NCBI RefSeq assembly: GCF_003315415.1
Contig: NZ_QNSB01000004.1
Span: forward strand, 1 to 64,000
Source: Brevibacterium sanguinis
GTDB lineage: Bacteria; Actinomycetota; Actinomycetes; Actinomycetales; Brevibacteriaceae
DNA length: 64,000 bases
Direction of reading: 5' to 3'
Shown here: positions 24,830-33,926 of the stretch, in pieces
Position numbering within the stretch: position 1 is the stretch's first letter
How the letters are laid out: every line of letters starts with the position of its first letter
The notes under the pieces: model-generated
The model's input: the letters and a program-made list of their open reading frames with translations, nothing else
The model's database searches: none
What the model was told of the DNA's origin: nothing
Translations under genes and position numbers: made by a program

Positions 24830-25831
24830 TCAGCGGCCCTCGAGCAGTCGCGTCGTCGACCCTCCCGGGTCGGCTTCGACGGGAAGCGCGTCGACCGGGA
24901 CGATGACGACGTCCTGGACCTTCCAATCGAGGGCGGAGATCCCCTGGGATGCCTCCCGGAGATCCTCGAGGAGTGCGCGGTCGTCCTCGGGAACGACGAA
25001 GGCCTCGACGTGGAAGACCTGGCCCTGGTCGCGCAGGCGCACGGCGGATTCGGACACCCAGTCGAGCTCCCGCAGGTACTCGACGATCTCGGTCGCCAGC
25101 GGATGGTCCTGCTTGTCGTCGTGGGTGCGGGCCCGCCGGTCCATGAGGTCGAGGACCGCGCCCTTGAGGTTGCGGTACCCGTCGAGGACGATGCCCACCG
25201 AGATGAACGCGGCGGCCACATAGTCGAGCCACCAGAGCCCGAAGCCGATCCCGAGGACGCCGATGATCGAGGCGACGTTGGTCTGCCAGTCGGCCTTCGC
25301 CATGTCCGCGTCGGCATAGAGCGGCTTGTTGTGGATGAGAGGAGCAAGCCGCGCCTTCGCGGGACCGTAGATGAAGACCGGACCGATGACGATGACCGCC
25401 ATCACCGCGATCATCAGCCATCCCAGCCAGATCGTCGTCCCGAGGAGATGGACGGTTCCGATCGTCGGATGCTCCGCGGTGACGAGGCCCTTCACCGCCT
25501 CGAACGCGAGATTGAGTCCGACGACGAGGAGGGCGACCCCGGCGACGAGGTGCCCGATCCCCATCGCCCGGTGCATGCCGTAGGGGAAGTCCCGAGTCGG
25601 CTTGCGGCGGACGAAGATCAGGGCGACGAGGAACGCGATCTGCGGGATGAGGGAGAGCATGTCCTCGATCCACGCGGTGCGCATGGCCTGGGAGTTGCCG
25701 ACGACGAAGGCAACAATGGTGATCGTCACCGTCGTGTACCCGATCGTGAACCACTCCCACTTCACGGCGCTCCGCAGCGCCTGCCGCTGCTCGTCGGGGA
25801 GGTCGGACCGTCCGAACTGGTGACCGCTCAT
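24830..25831 (-). CDS. Cation diffusion facilitator family transporter
   Basis: 333 residues. ATG 25831 overlaps the preceding lipoprotein stop (ATGA). Six transmembrane segments are followed by a C-terminal cytoplasmic domain of about 110 residues (EIVEYLRELDWVSES, VFHVEAFVVPEDD). The usual metal site (HxxxD in helix 2 and helix 5) is altered: helix 2 has IEDMLSLIPQIAF and helix 5 has ADADMAKADWQTN, so the ligands would be acidic. The first polar 25 residues are free of signal. Expected to export a divalent metal using the proton gradient; the metal is unknown. Coupling to a half-size solute-binding lipoprotein is unusual. Confidence 0.8.
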   Translation of the reverse strand: MSGHQFGRSDLPDEQRQALRSAVKWEWFTIGYTTVTITIVAFVVGNSQAMRTAWIEDMLSLIPQIAFLVALIFVRRKPTRDFPYGMHRAMGIGHLVAGVALLVVGLNLAFEAVKGLVTAEHPTIGTVHLLGTTIWLGWLMIAVMAVIVIGPVFIYGPAKARLAPLIHNKPLYADADMAKADWQTNVASIIGVLGIGFGLWWLDYVAAAFISVGIVLDGYRNLKGAVLDLMDRRARTHDDKQDHPLATEIVEYLRELDWVSESAVRLRDQGQVFHVEAFVVPEDDRALLEDLREASQGISALDWKVQDVVIVPVDALPVEADPGGSTTRLLEGR

Positions 25832-26340
25832 GAGCCGACCTCCTCGTCGAGGTATTCCTCGAGTTCGGTGAGGAAGGCATTCTCCCCCATCGGCACGAGG
25901 AGGACGAGCTTGCGGCCGTCGGCGCCGGGAATCGTGTCGTAGCCGCGGGTCATGCCCGCCTTCTCGGTCCACGGCGACTTGTCCGTGAAGCCGCCGATGA
26001 CAAGGTCGAGCTCGTCCTCCTCGAGCATCGCGACCAGGCTCTCCTCACTCGCGACGGTCCATTCGGCTTCGGTGCCGATCTCCGAGGCGAAACCGTGGAC
26101 GAGATCGGGAAGCGGCCCCGACGGCTCCGCTCCGCGAACGTCGACGAGGCCCGGCTCGGGACTGACGCCCACCCGCATCTCACCGTCGCGGACCCGGTCC
26201 AGAGTGCCCTGCGGATCGGCGGGCACGGAGATGCCGCACCCGGTGAGGACGACGGCGGTGAGGACCGCGGCGACCCTGCCCGCCCAACGGCCCGAGCGTC
26301 GGCACCTGTGACACGTCGGCTTCATGATCCGGATGTCCAT
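25828..26340 (-). CDS. Half-length SBP_bac_3-like lipoprotein
   Basis: 170 residues. A signal peptide ends in the lipobox LTGC at about residue 35. The mature part begins like lobe I of amino-acid-type solute-binding proteins: DGEMRVGVSPEPGLVD, LPDLVHGFASEIGTEAEW, ESLVAMLEEDELDLVIGGFTD and then KSPWTEKAGMTRGY. Family members normally have about 240 residues with a second lobe; here the chain ends 50 residues after the point where lobe II should begin. No permease or ATPase is nearby. Instead it is coupled to the cation transporter. It may be a metal-binding partner or a degenerate receptor. Confidence 0.65.
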   Translation of the reverse strand: MDIRIMKPTCHRCRRSGRWAGRVAAVLTAVVLTGCGISVPADPQGTLDRVRDGEMRVGVSPEPGLVDVRGAEPSGPLPDLVHGFASEIGTEAEWTVASEESLVAMLEEDELDLVIGGFTDKSPWTEKAGMTRGYDTIPGADGRKLVLLVPMGENAFLTELEEYLDEEVGS

Positions 26341-26440
26341 GTGACCATTGTCCTCCAGCTGGACGACTTCGACGGCGTGAAATGCTCGGAGTCGACGACC
26401 ACCTCGACCTCAGAGCCATCGCAGGCACGCGCTCCCGCGC

Positions 26441-27332
26441 TCAGCCGATGAGGACGGCGAAGGCCCTGCGGGCGATCTCGACGACGACCTCCTCCGAGGG
26501 CGACGGGCAGTCGGTGAACACCGCCAGTCCTCCCACCACCTCGGCGTCGTCGTGCATGATCGCGACGTCGTTGAGGACTCCGTCGCCGCTCGTGCCGGTC
26601 TTGTGGACGAGGTCGATCCCGGCGGGGACGACGGCGCCGATCCGCCGGTCGTCGTGCCCCGGCAGCCACGAGAAGAGGGTGCGCCGGTCATCGGGGCCCA
26701 GCTGACCGACCGCTTCGAGGGCGAGCGCGGCGAACGATGCCGCGGTCGTCGTGTCGAGCTCGCCGCTGAGCTCATTCATCTCCGTCTCATACCGGTCGAA
26801 ACGCGTGACGCGGTCGCCGAGGTCCCGGGCGTAGGCGTTGAGTGCGGGCAAGCCGCCGACCTCGTCGATGAGGAGATTGGCCGCGGTGTTGTCGCTGCCG
26901 CGTGCGGCCGCCTCGGCGAGCTCTGCGATCGTCGCCGTCGAGTCCTCGTCCTCCCGAGTGAACGGTGAATGGCCGATGAGATCCTCCGCCGTCCAGGTCA
27001 GCACCGTGTCGAGGTCGAGACCGCCTCGAGCGCTCTCGCGCAGGGTCAGGGCGGCCAGGGGCAGCTTCATCGTCGAGCACATCCTGATGCGCGTCGTCGG
27101 GTCGTGGACCACGGTGCGGCCCTGGTGGGTTCCCCACACCCCGTAGGCGCCCTCGGGCAGATCGGACAGATCAAGCGTCTCGGGCTGAGCGGTGCGCGTC
27201 GCCGAGGCGCTCGGAGTCGCCGTCGGACGTGCTGAAGGGTCGGGGCCCGGGGTCCGCGCCAGACAGCCCCCCCAGCAGCGCTGAGGCACCGGCGGCGAGG
27301 AGACCGCGACGTGCGATCCGGCCGCCCCTCAT
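26441..27332 (-). CDS. Class A beta-lactamase, 5' end frameshifted
   Basis: The enzyme body (frame open from 27289) has every class A element: STMK with the nucleophile serine, RGSDN, the omega-loop Glu in RYETEMNEL and HKTG near the C-terminus. It should hydrolyse beta-lactams outside the cell. The best start is ATG 27332, which overlaps the YbdK stop as TGATG and begins a twin-arginine lipoprotein signal (MRGGRIARRGLLAAGA). That frame meets the enzyme frame only if the run of seven C at 27267-27273 had six; the join would then read LLGGC, a lipobox. As written, the signal is out of frame and the longest in-frame product starts at ATG 27289 without one. Assembly error or phase switch are both possible. 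Confidence 0.8.
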
Positions 27333-28444
27333 CACCGGAGGGTGAGGTCGAGGGCGTGGCGGATGACGTCGCTCAGGTCACCGGAGTCGTCGTGGACGCG
27401 CCGCTGGGCCCGGGCACCGGAACCGGTCGTGAGGATGTCGGTGACGACGTCCTCGACATGGTCCCGCTCACCGGTCTCCTCGAGCACCGGCCGGAGCTTG
27501 TCGAGCAGTCGGCCCACGACGGCCCGCGCCGGGGCGGGCGAGAGCGTCGTCGGGTCGACGAGGTCGGCCTCGACTCCGTCCCGGCTCGCCTGCCATGTCC
27601 ACATCCGGAGCAGGTTCGTGCGCACGGGCGCGATCTCGACGCCGTAGTGCCGGTCCCGCGCGGCGGTCTCGACGAGCGCGCGGACGAGGCAGGCGATGAC
27701 CGCGGCGCGCTCGGCCGTCATGCTGATGTCGGCGACCCGCACCTCGACCGTCTGATAGCGGGCGCTGAGCCTGGCGTCGAAGTAGAGCATGCCGGCATCG
27801 AGCGGCACCCCCGAGCCGAGCAGCTGGCGGCAGTGGTCCTCGTAGTCGTCCCGCGACCCGAAGACGTCGGTGGGACCGGTCGCGGGCAGACGGCTGAGGA
27901 GCTGATAGCGGTAGCTCGAGTAGTCCGTGTCCACACCCTGCCAGAACGGCGAGTTCGCGCTCAGCGCCAGGAGGGTCGGCAGCCACAGCCTGATCCGGTC
28001 GAGCACGCCCACGCCCTCGTCGGTCGACTCGACCTCGACATGGACGTGGAATCCGCACGTCAGATGCTCGAGGGTCGTGAAGCCGAGCTCCTCGCTGATG
28101 GCGTCGTAGCGCTCCCCGGGGCTCAGCGTCGACGCCGCGTACCCGGGGATGATCGGGATCGCGAGCAGCCGTCCGCCCACGGCGCCGACGGCCGCCGCGG
28201 CCAGGGACCGGCCCTCCCTGATCGCCGAGATCTGATCGTCGAGGGTGGCCTGCGGAGGACACACGACCTCGATCTGCTCCTGCTTGAACTCCGCGGTCAG
28301 CTCATGGTCGGTCATGACGTCGACACCCGTGCCCGAGCCGGAGCCGGACTTCGACCTCCGCAGCGCCTCCTCGGCGATGGGCGCCGGGGCCAGGGTCTCG
28401 GCGTCGACGATCAGCAGTTCCTCTTCCACTCCGAACGGTCTCAC
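27332..28444 (-). CDS. Carboxylate-amine ligase, YbdK/GCS2 family
   Basis: 370 residues. The GCS2 fold is seen from the first residues (FGVEEELLIVDAET), then LTAEFKQEQIEVVCPPQ, the HVHVEVESTDEG metal/ATP region, SANSPFWQGVDTDYSSYR and EVRVADISMT. The family joins an amine to a carboxylate with ATP (weak glutamate-cysteine ligase activity in E. coli YbdK), but the true substrate is not known. A good promoter candidate lies upstream (28496-28524). Its stop overlaps the start of the beta-lactamase, so ligase and hydrolase are made together. An ATP-grasp enzyme and an S15 hydrolase follow the same theme upstream. Confidence 0.88.
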   Translation of the reverse strand: MRPFGVEEELLIVDAETLAPAPIAEEALRRSKSGSGSGTGVDVMTDHELTAEFKQEQIEVVCPPQATLDDQISAIREGRSLAAAAVGAVGGRLLAIPIIPGYAASTLSPGERYDAISEELGFTTLEHLTCGFHVHVEVESTDEGVGVLDRIRLWLPTLLALSANSPFWQGVDTDYSSYRYQLLSRLPATGPTDVFGSRDDYEDHCRQLLGSGVPLDAGMLYFDARLSARYQTVEVRVADISMTAERAAVIACLVRALVETAARDRHYGVEIAPVRTNLLRMWTWQASRDGVEADLVDPTTLSPAPARAVVGRLLDKLRPVLEETGERDHVEDVVTDILTTGSGARAQRRVHDDSGDLSDVIRHALDLTLR

Positions 28445-28495
28445 TGCCGGTCCTCTCCTCGCCGATGCCCCTGGGCGAACAGGGGTGGGAATCTC

Positions 28496-28524
28496 AAGCT
28501 ACGGCAGAGGACCTTTCCGGGCAA
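28496..28524 (-). promoter_or_regulatory. Promoter candidate for the YbdK-lactamase pair
   Basis: On the minus strand TTGCCC, a 17-base spacer and TAGCTT fit a housekeeping promoter (-10 of the TAnnnT type). The -10 ends about 50 bases before the YbdK start at 28444. Confidence 0.45.
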
Positions 28525-28581
28525 TAGCAAGCCCTCTTGTCCCAGCTTTCCCACATCGACCGGGCCTGCGGCCGCCACCCC

Positions 28582-30753
28582 TCACAGAAGGTCGCGGGGG
28601 ATCTCCCGATGCCAGTTCTGCGAGTGGATGCGGGTGTAGCCCAGGCCCTCCTCGAGCTCGTAGGCGTCGAGCTCGGCCGTGATGTGGAAGTCCTCGGGCG
28701 TCGAGGTGAGCACCGTGCGGGTGTGAACCTCGATCCCCCAGTCCCCGCGCTCGATGCGCCTGATCGTCCGCGTCTCACCGCGAGTGGAGTTGACCTCGTT
28801 CCACCGGAAGCTGTACCACTCGTCGGTCTTGCGCCGGATCGTCGTGCCCGTCTCGTCGATGCGGAAGCTGCCCTGGTCGTTGATGATCTCCAGCGTCGAC
28901 ACGTTCGTCGCCAGATCGCGGATGACCCTCCACTGATGATCCCCGGTCTCGAGCGGGGTGACCTCGAGCTCGGGGGCGGCCTCCGCCTCCTCGAACCCGA
29001 CGATCCCGTCGTCGGTGGGAACCGGCCGGCGCACGGGCAGGGTCAGCGTGCTCTCCCCGGGCGTGAGGGTCACCGTCGCCGCCTCGGGCGCGGGCCACAC
29101 GAGCGGCCAGTACGAGGTCGACACGGACAGCCTGATCCGATGCCCGGCGGGGAACACCTGGGCGATCCCGTTGAGCGGAACCGTCACCCGGTACCTGCGG
29201 CCCGGTTCCAGCGGCTCCGGCTCCTCGCTGCCTCCCCGGTGGGTGAGGTTGAGGATGCCGTAGGTCACCCTCGTCGCCTCCCCGCTGGGGAGGATGTCCG
29301 AGAGCCGGACGACGAGCATCGCGACGGGCTTGTCGCTCGAGACGAGGAACGAGCATTCGGGCCGTCCGCAGATCGCGACGTCCTCGGTGAGGAAGTCGGT
29401 GTCGAAGGTCAGCGCCCCTCCGTCCTCCTCCCTCTGGTCGAAGGGCAGATCGGGCACGGCCGCGTAGGACGCCCATTTGCCGGCGAACATGCCGACGCTC
29501 AGCGGCGACTTCAGCGACTGCTCCCCCGGCTCCGGGCGCATCGCCTCGGCGGCGTCGGACTCCGGGCTGGAATCCCCGCGCACCAGACCGGTGCCCGCCT
29601 CCTCTCCGCGGCCGACGGGCCGCGGTGGGGCGGCGTCGCTGCCCGAGCGCGCGGAGCCCCCGGCCTGCGGGTCGTCGTCGGCGGCGATGAGGTGCCGGTC
29701 GCGCAGCCGCAGCGTCCGCGACTCGATCCGCGGTGAGGGCCAGTCGTCCTCCTCGACCCAGTGCCCGGGACGCTGTTCGTAGGAGGAGCGCGGGGAGACG
29801 CTGTCCTGCATCCACAGCCGCAGCATCGGTTCGTCCATGATCCCCGTGTCGATGTCCTTGAGCCAGTGGTCGAACCAGCGGACGACCTCCTGAAGGAAGC
29901 CGATGTCCGGACCGGGGACGCCCAAGTGCGGGTACTTGTGGCCCCACGGTCCGATGAGACCCTTCCGGGGGACGTCGAGGTGCTCCATGAGCCGGAAGAT
30001 CGCGTTCGTGTAGCCATCGGCCCACCCGCCCACGGCCATCACCGGGCACTCGATGGCCGAATAGTCCTCCGACACCGAGGCGGATCGCCAGTAGCCGTCG
30101 CGCCGCTGGTGGGACAGCCACTTCTCGATCCACAGACCGCGGCCCTCGAGCCGCTCGATCCACATGTCCCGCCATTTCTCCCCGACGATCTCCGGGTCGG
30201 GCGGGAGGCTGTTGAACGCGAACATCACGGTCGCCTCGGAGAGGTTGTCCGAGAGCAGAGCCCCGCCCATGTAGTGCATGTTGTCGACGTAGAGGTCGTC
30301 GGTCGCCGAGGCGCTGATGATCGCCCCCAGGGCCGGAGGGCGCCGGGCCGCGACCTGGAGGCTGTTGAATCCGCCCCAGGAGATGCCCATCATCCCGACG
30401 CTGCCGTCGCACCAGTCCTGATCGGCGAGCCAGGCGATGACGTCCTCTGCGTCCTCGAGTTCCGCCGGACAGTACTCGTCCTCGAGGACCCCGTCGGAGT
30501 CCCCGCTGCCGCGCAGGTCGACGCGGGCGCACACGTAGCCGTGACCGGCGATGTAGGGCATGTTGAGGGTGTCACGTCCGCGGCTGTTGTCGCGCTTGCG
30601 GTAGGGAATGTACTCGAGCACCGCCGGCATCGGCTCGTCCACCGCTTCGAGCGGGATCCACAGGCGCGCGGCGAGCCGGGCGCCGTCGCGCATCGGGATG
30701 AAGACGTTCTCGACGGTGCGGACCTCGCAGGGAAACTCGTCGACTTCTCTCAC
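28582..30753 (-). CDS. CocE/NonD family hydrolase (peptidase S15-like)
   Basis: 723 residues from GTG 30753, which overlaps the ATP-grasp stop (GTGA). The N-terminus has the CocE opening VFIPMRDGARLAARLW, then VRGSGDSDG-like DLRGSGDSDGVL and the nucleophile elbow GISWGGF. A helical cap is followed by a C-terminal jelly-roll domain (PGRRYRVTVPLNGIAQVF, GHRIRLSVSTSYWPL). Family members cleave esters, amides or X-Pro dipeptides. A Pro/Ala/Gly-rich insert of about 60 residues (near residues 345-405) is unusual and rich in acidic residues. The last 100 residues form an extra beta domain (DPRSL-free, ending HREIPRDLL). Coupling to the ATP-grasp enzyme suggests turnover of its product. Confidence 0.82.
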   Translation of the reverse strand: MREVDEFPCEVRTVENVFIPMRDGARLAARLWIPLEAVDEPMPAVLEYIPYRKRDNSRGRDTLNMPYIAGHGYVCARVDLRGSGDSDGVLEDEYCPAELEDAEDVIAWLADQDWCDGSVGMMGISWGGFNSLQVAARRPPALGAIISASATDDLYVDNMHYMGGALLSDNLSEATVMFAFNSLPPDPEIVGEKWRDMWIERLEGRGLWIEKWLSHQRRDGYWRSASVSEDYSAIECPVMAVGGWADGYTNAIFRLMEHLDVPRKGLIGPWGHKYPHLGVPGPDIGFLQEVVRWFDHWLKDIDTGIMDEPMLRLWMQDSVSPRSSYEQRPGHWVEEDDWPSPRIESRTLRLRDRHLIAADDDPQAGGSARSGSDAAPPRPVGRGEEAGTGLVRGDSSPESDAAEAMRPEPGEQSLKSPLSVGMFAGKWASYAAVPDLPFDQREEDGGALTFDTDFLTEDVAICGRPECSFLVSSDKPVAMLVVRLSDILPSGEATRVTYGILNLTHRGGSEEPEPLEPGRRYRVTVPLNGIAQVFPAGHRIRLSVSTSYWPLVWPAPEAATVTLTPGESTLTLPVRRPVPTDDGIVGFEEAEAAPELEVTPLETGDHQWRVIRDLATNVSTLEIINDQGSFRIDETGTTIRRKTDEWYSFRWNEVNSTRGETRTIRRIERGDWGIEVHTRTVLTSTPEDFHITAELDAYELEEGLGYTRIHSQNWHREIPRDLL

Positions 30754-32036
30754 TGTTCCTCCTCGTCGAACCCGAAGTCCAGCTCGTCGAGGATCCGCGC
30801 GTACTTCTCGTCCATCTCCGCGTGGTCACCGGCGCCGAGGTAGATCTTGCCCAGCCGGTAGCGGTAGCTGTCCTGCCCCGGCAGTTGAGAGAGCCGGTCG
30901 CCGGGCGCGATCTCGAGGGTGACGACGGTGCCCGGGTGGCGCTTCTCCACCTCGGCGATCTCCTCGGGACCGGGCACCCGGGTGACGACGGCGTCCTCGT
31001 CGTGGAAGATCATGTACTGCCCGGCGACGTCGAACTCCCCCTTGCCGTCGGGCATCCGCGGGGTGCGCCCCAATGCGACGGCGACGGCGACCTGATGGTT
31101 GGAGACCCCGTCCACCTTGAGGAACATCTCCGAATGGGACTGGCTGATGCGGGTGTTGAACTCGATGAGCGAGAGCGCCCCCGTCTCCTCGTCCCACATG
31201 AACTCCGAGTTGAAGCAGCCGTTGTCGAACCCGATGTGCTCGAGGAACCGGCGCGAGACGTCGATCGCCCGCTCCTGCACCTCGGCGGGGACGTCGGCGG
31301 TCGGATAGGACAGGCGGTCGAAGCTCGTCCCGGCCTCGTCCTTGCGCATGTGGAAGACCCCATGCACGGCGAACTCGCCGCCGGCCACGCTGCCCTCGGG
31401 CGCGAACTGGGTGCCGGTGACCAGCTGCTCGGCGATGCATGCATTCCCGCCGAGCTCCTCCAGCTCCGCGGGCAGGTCGACGCGCTCGAGCACGGTCTCG
31501 AAGGCGTCCCCGACGTTCTCGATCTCCGATCGGATCTCCTCGAGGGCGTCCCAGAACTCGTCCTCGTTCGTGATCATGAAGCCGAGATCGGAGGAGTGCG
31601 CCTTGACCGGTTTGATCCAGAACGGGTACTCGAGGCTGATCTCGTCGAGCGCGTCGTCGGCGAACGGGTCGAACGCGCAGAATCCGGGGACCACCTCGGG
31701 GATGGACTTCAGCTGCTCGAGGCGGCTCCAGTACTTGTGCTCGCACTTGAGCAGGCTCTCGAGGCTGGGCGCGGGCAGCCCGCGTTCCGCGGCGAGCATC
31801 GGGGCGATGATGCTCACGGGGAAGTCCCAATGGGCGATGATCGCATCGACGCTGCCGTCGAAGGCCCCCAGCTCCTCGCGGGCCTCGCCGAGCAGCTTCT
31901 CGAAGTCGACGACGGTGACCTTGACCAGGGAGTCGTAGTCCATGAGCCCGTGGAACCTCATCTCCTCGGAACCGGCGATCGATTCGAGCTCTTCGCGCTG
32001 CACAGCGGTGAGTCCGGGGACAAAGATGTTCTTCAT
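30750..32036 (-). CDS. ATP-grasp domain protein
   Basis: 428 residues from ATG 32036; the frame continues upstream but that part lacks protein character. An N-terminal Rossmann-like part (residues 1-95) includes SVDAIIAHWDFPVS. The ATP-grasp core follows: KCEHKYWSRLEQL, PFWIKPVKAHSSDLG with the nucleotide-binding lysine, and FNSEFMWDEETGALSLIEFNTRIS with the E...N metal ligands. A C-terminal 110-residue domain ends acidic. ATP-grasp enzymes form acyl-phosphates and couple them to amines or thiols; this one could make a dipeptide-like or carboxylated product. It precedes an S15 hydrolase in the same operon. Substrates unknown. Confidence 0.8.
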   Translation of the reverse strand: MKNIFVPGLTAVQREELESIAGSEEMRFHGLMDYDSLVKVTVVDFEKLLGEAREELGAFDGSVDAIIAHWDFPVSIIAPMLAAERGLPAPSLESLLKCEHKYWSRLEQLKSIPEVVPGFCAFDPFADDALDEISLEYPFWIKPVKAHSSDLGFMITNEDEFWDALEEIRSEIENVGDAFETVLERVDLPAELEELGGNACIAEQLVTGTQFAPEGSVAGGEFAVHGVFHMRKDEAGTSFDRLSYPTADVPAEVQERAIDVSRRFLEHIGFDNGCFNSEFMWDEETGALSLIEFNTRISQSHSEMFLKVDGVSNHQVAVAVALGRTPRMPDGKGEFDVAGQYMIFHDEDAVVTRVPGPEEIAEVEKRHPGTVVTLEIAPGDRLSQLPGQDSYRYRLGKIYLGAGDHAEMDEKYARILDELDFGFDEEEQ

Positions 32037-32411
32037 ACTCTCGACACTTCCATTCTCCGTGACGCGCCGGGTCGGTTCCTCATCGCGCCGTGGGGATGAC
32101 GGCCGATGGGCGATCCGGCTGGGATGGGCGATCGCCGGCACAGTGACGCCGGCCCGTCTCATGAGCCTGTCCGAGCACACTATGTGAGACCCGCGGTCGC
32201 AACAACCATGTCCGAAGCCTCAGGACCACGTCCGCCGAGAAGGACGAGAATGCTAGACCCTGGACCCCGATCCCGCAAGACCCCTTGATTTCTGGCAACA
32301 CTGCCTGCAAGTTGGGAGAAGTCGAGGTGACGTGGGTTGTCGGCCATCTCTGCGAAGGGAAGGACCGATGTCGGAAAGGAGGAAGGGCAGATGGATTCGG
32401 ACCACAGCCGT
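32037..32411. other. Gene-free stretch between ATP-grasp and GT9 genes
   Basis: No supported gene. A leftward frame of 83 codons (32180-32431) has no ribosome site and no recognisable motif. Several short inverted repeats are present, none with a T-run. It separates the 5' end of the ATP-grasp operon from the 3' end of the GT9 gene, so the ATP-grasp promoter should lie here. Confidence 0.5.
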
Positions 32412-33386
32412 TCAGATTCCGAGAGCGTCAAGAGCGCAGGTGACGTCCGCGGAGGTCACCGAGAGGAGAGCAGGATCCGGGGAGTCCGCGAATGGGTCGC
32501 CGCCGCTGCGCGGCTCGTCGAAGAGCACCCGGTGCGGGCCGGCGGGAGGGCCCCAGACGCGTGGCGACACCGGCCCGAAGATGACGACCGACGGGGTCGC
32601 GAAGGCGCTCGCCAGGTGGGCCGCGCCCGTGTCCGCGCTGACGAGCACCCCGGCGTGCGCGATCGTCGCGGCGAACTCGCTCAGCGACTGCGTGCCCGCG
32701 GCCAGGCGCACCCGCGCCCCCAGGTGCCCGGCGCCGGCCGCGACCGCCTCGGCGACCGTCCGTGCCCGCTCGACCTCCGCGCCGTTCCCCGTGAGCACGA
32801 CCTCGAAGCCGCGTCCGAGCAGGTCGCGGGCCACCTCGGCGAACCGGGAGCACGGCCAGTGCCGGCTCCGATGAGCGGCCCCCACATGGACCACCGCCGT
32901 CGCGCCCGCACGCTCCCCGGCGTTCTCGACGGGCAGCCGCTCGGGATCGATGCGCAGGTCATCGGGGTCGGCGGCGATCCCGGCGTGGGCGAGCAGGCGC
33001 ACCCAGCGCTCACGCTCGTGGAGCCCCTCGCGCCAGTCCGGCCCCTCCCAGCCCGGTGCGGCGTGACCGAGGCGCACCTCGGCGTCGAGTCCCTCGAGCC
33101 AGCGGTGGCTGACCGGACCGCGCCCGTGGAGGTTGACGACCGTGCCGACCCGGCCCCGCAGCCCCGCGGCCGCACCCAGGTCCCCGGCGGCGACGTCGTC
33201 GGGGCCGACGTCGACGATGTCGTCGACACAGCCGGCGGCCATGACGATCGGCCGCAGTCCCTCGGGGCAGGCGAGGAGGAGACGCGCATCGGGGTGGGAC
33301 CGGCGCAGTCCGCGCAGGGCGGGAATCGCAGCGAGCACATCGCCGAGCCCCAGAGCACGCAGAGCCAGCACGATGTCACGCCCCAT
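32412..33386 (-). CDS. GT9 family heptosyltransferase-like protein
   Basis: 324 residues from ATG 33386. The GT-B fold of ADP-heptose:acceptor transferases is clear: MGRDIVLALRALGLGDVLAA at the N-terminus, VNLHGRGPVSHRWL, AVVHVGAAHRSRHWPCSRFA, and the C-terminal nucleotide site VSADTGAAHLASAFATPSVV and FGPVSPRVW. It would transfer a heptose from ADP-heptose to a cell-surface acceptor. It is the only leftward gene of the heptose locus and its 5' end overlaps that of the GmhB gene head-to-head by 14 bases, leaving no room for ordinary promoters between them. Confidence 0.82.
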   Translation of the reverse strand: MGRDIVLALRALGLGDVLAAIPALRGLRRSHPDARLLLACPEGLRPIVMAAGCVDDIVDVGPDDVAAGDLGAAAGLRGRVGTVVNLHGRGPVSHRWLEGLDAEVRLGHAAPGWEGPDWREGLHERERWVRLLAHAGIAADPDDLRIDPERLPVENAGERAGATAVVHVGAAHRSRHWPCSRFAEVARDLLGRGFEVVLTGNGAEVERARTVAEAVAAGAGHLGARVRLAAGTQSLSEFAATIAHAGVLVSADTGAAHLASAFATPSVVIFGPVSPRVWGPPAGPHRVLFDEPRSGGDPFADSPDPALLSVTSADVTCALDALGI

Positions 33387-33926
33387 TCCCAGTCCCTTCC
33401 CGCCGCGATCTTCTTCGATCGAGACGATACCCTCATCGACGATGTGCCGTACAACGGCGACCCGTCCCTGGTCACGGTCAAGGGCGAGGCCCGCCGCGCG
33501 CTCGATCTCGCCCGCTCCCGCGGCATCCCGGTCGGCGTCATCAGCAACCAGTCCGGGGTCGGACGCGGGATGATCACCGGCGCGCAGGTCGCGGCCGTCA
33601 ACTCCCGCATCGCCGACCTCCTCGGACCCTTCGACGTCTGGTGCTGGTGCCCGCACACCGCCGACGACGAGTGCGAGTGCCGCAAACCCCGACCGGGGAT
33701 GCTGCTCGCCGCTGCCGCGGAGCTCGGCGTCCCGGTCGAGCGGACCGTGATGATCGGCGACATCGGCGCCGACATGGGCGCCGCCCGCGCGGCGGGAGCC
33801 CGGGGCATCCTCGTGCCCACCGCCCGGACGCTCGAACCCGAGATCACGGACGCCGCCGAGGTGGCCTTCGACCTCGTCCACGCCGTCGAGGTGGCGCTGT
33901 CGCTCGAGACGAGGACCGTATGCTGA
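33373..33926 (+). CDS. gmhB: Heptose-1,7-bisphosphate 7-phosphatase, 5' frameshift
   Basis: A HAD-type phosphatase of about 185 residues. It has FFDRDDTLIDDVPY (DxDxT motif I), ISNQSGVGRGM, the zinc loop WCPHTADDECECRKPRPGML (Cys/His ligands) and VMIGDIGADMGAA. These marks identify GmhB, which removes the 7-phosphate in ADP-heptose synthesis. There is no start codon in this frame near the beginning. ATG 33373 opens MSRPIPSPF in another frame, and adding one C in the CCC at 33399-33401 would join it to AAIFFD. So either a base was lost in assembly, or the gene is broken or uses an unusual start. The stop overlaps the next gene by seven bases. Confidence 0.8.

Noticed and set aside
32180..32431. 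83-codon leftward frame in the gap upstream of the ATP-grasp gene
   Set aside because: No ribosome site or recognised domain, and it overlaps the end of the GT9 gene.
32337..33372. N-terminal extension of the GmhB frame over the GT9 gene
   Set aside because: Composition is that of an antisense shadow; the opposite strand has full GT9 motifs.
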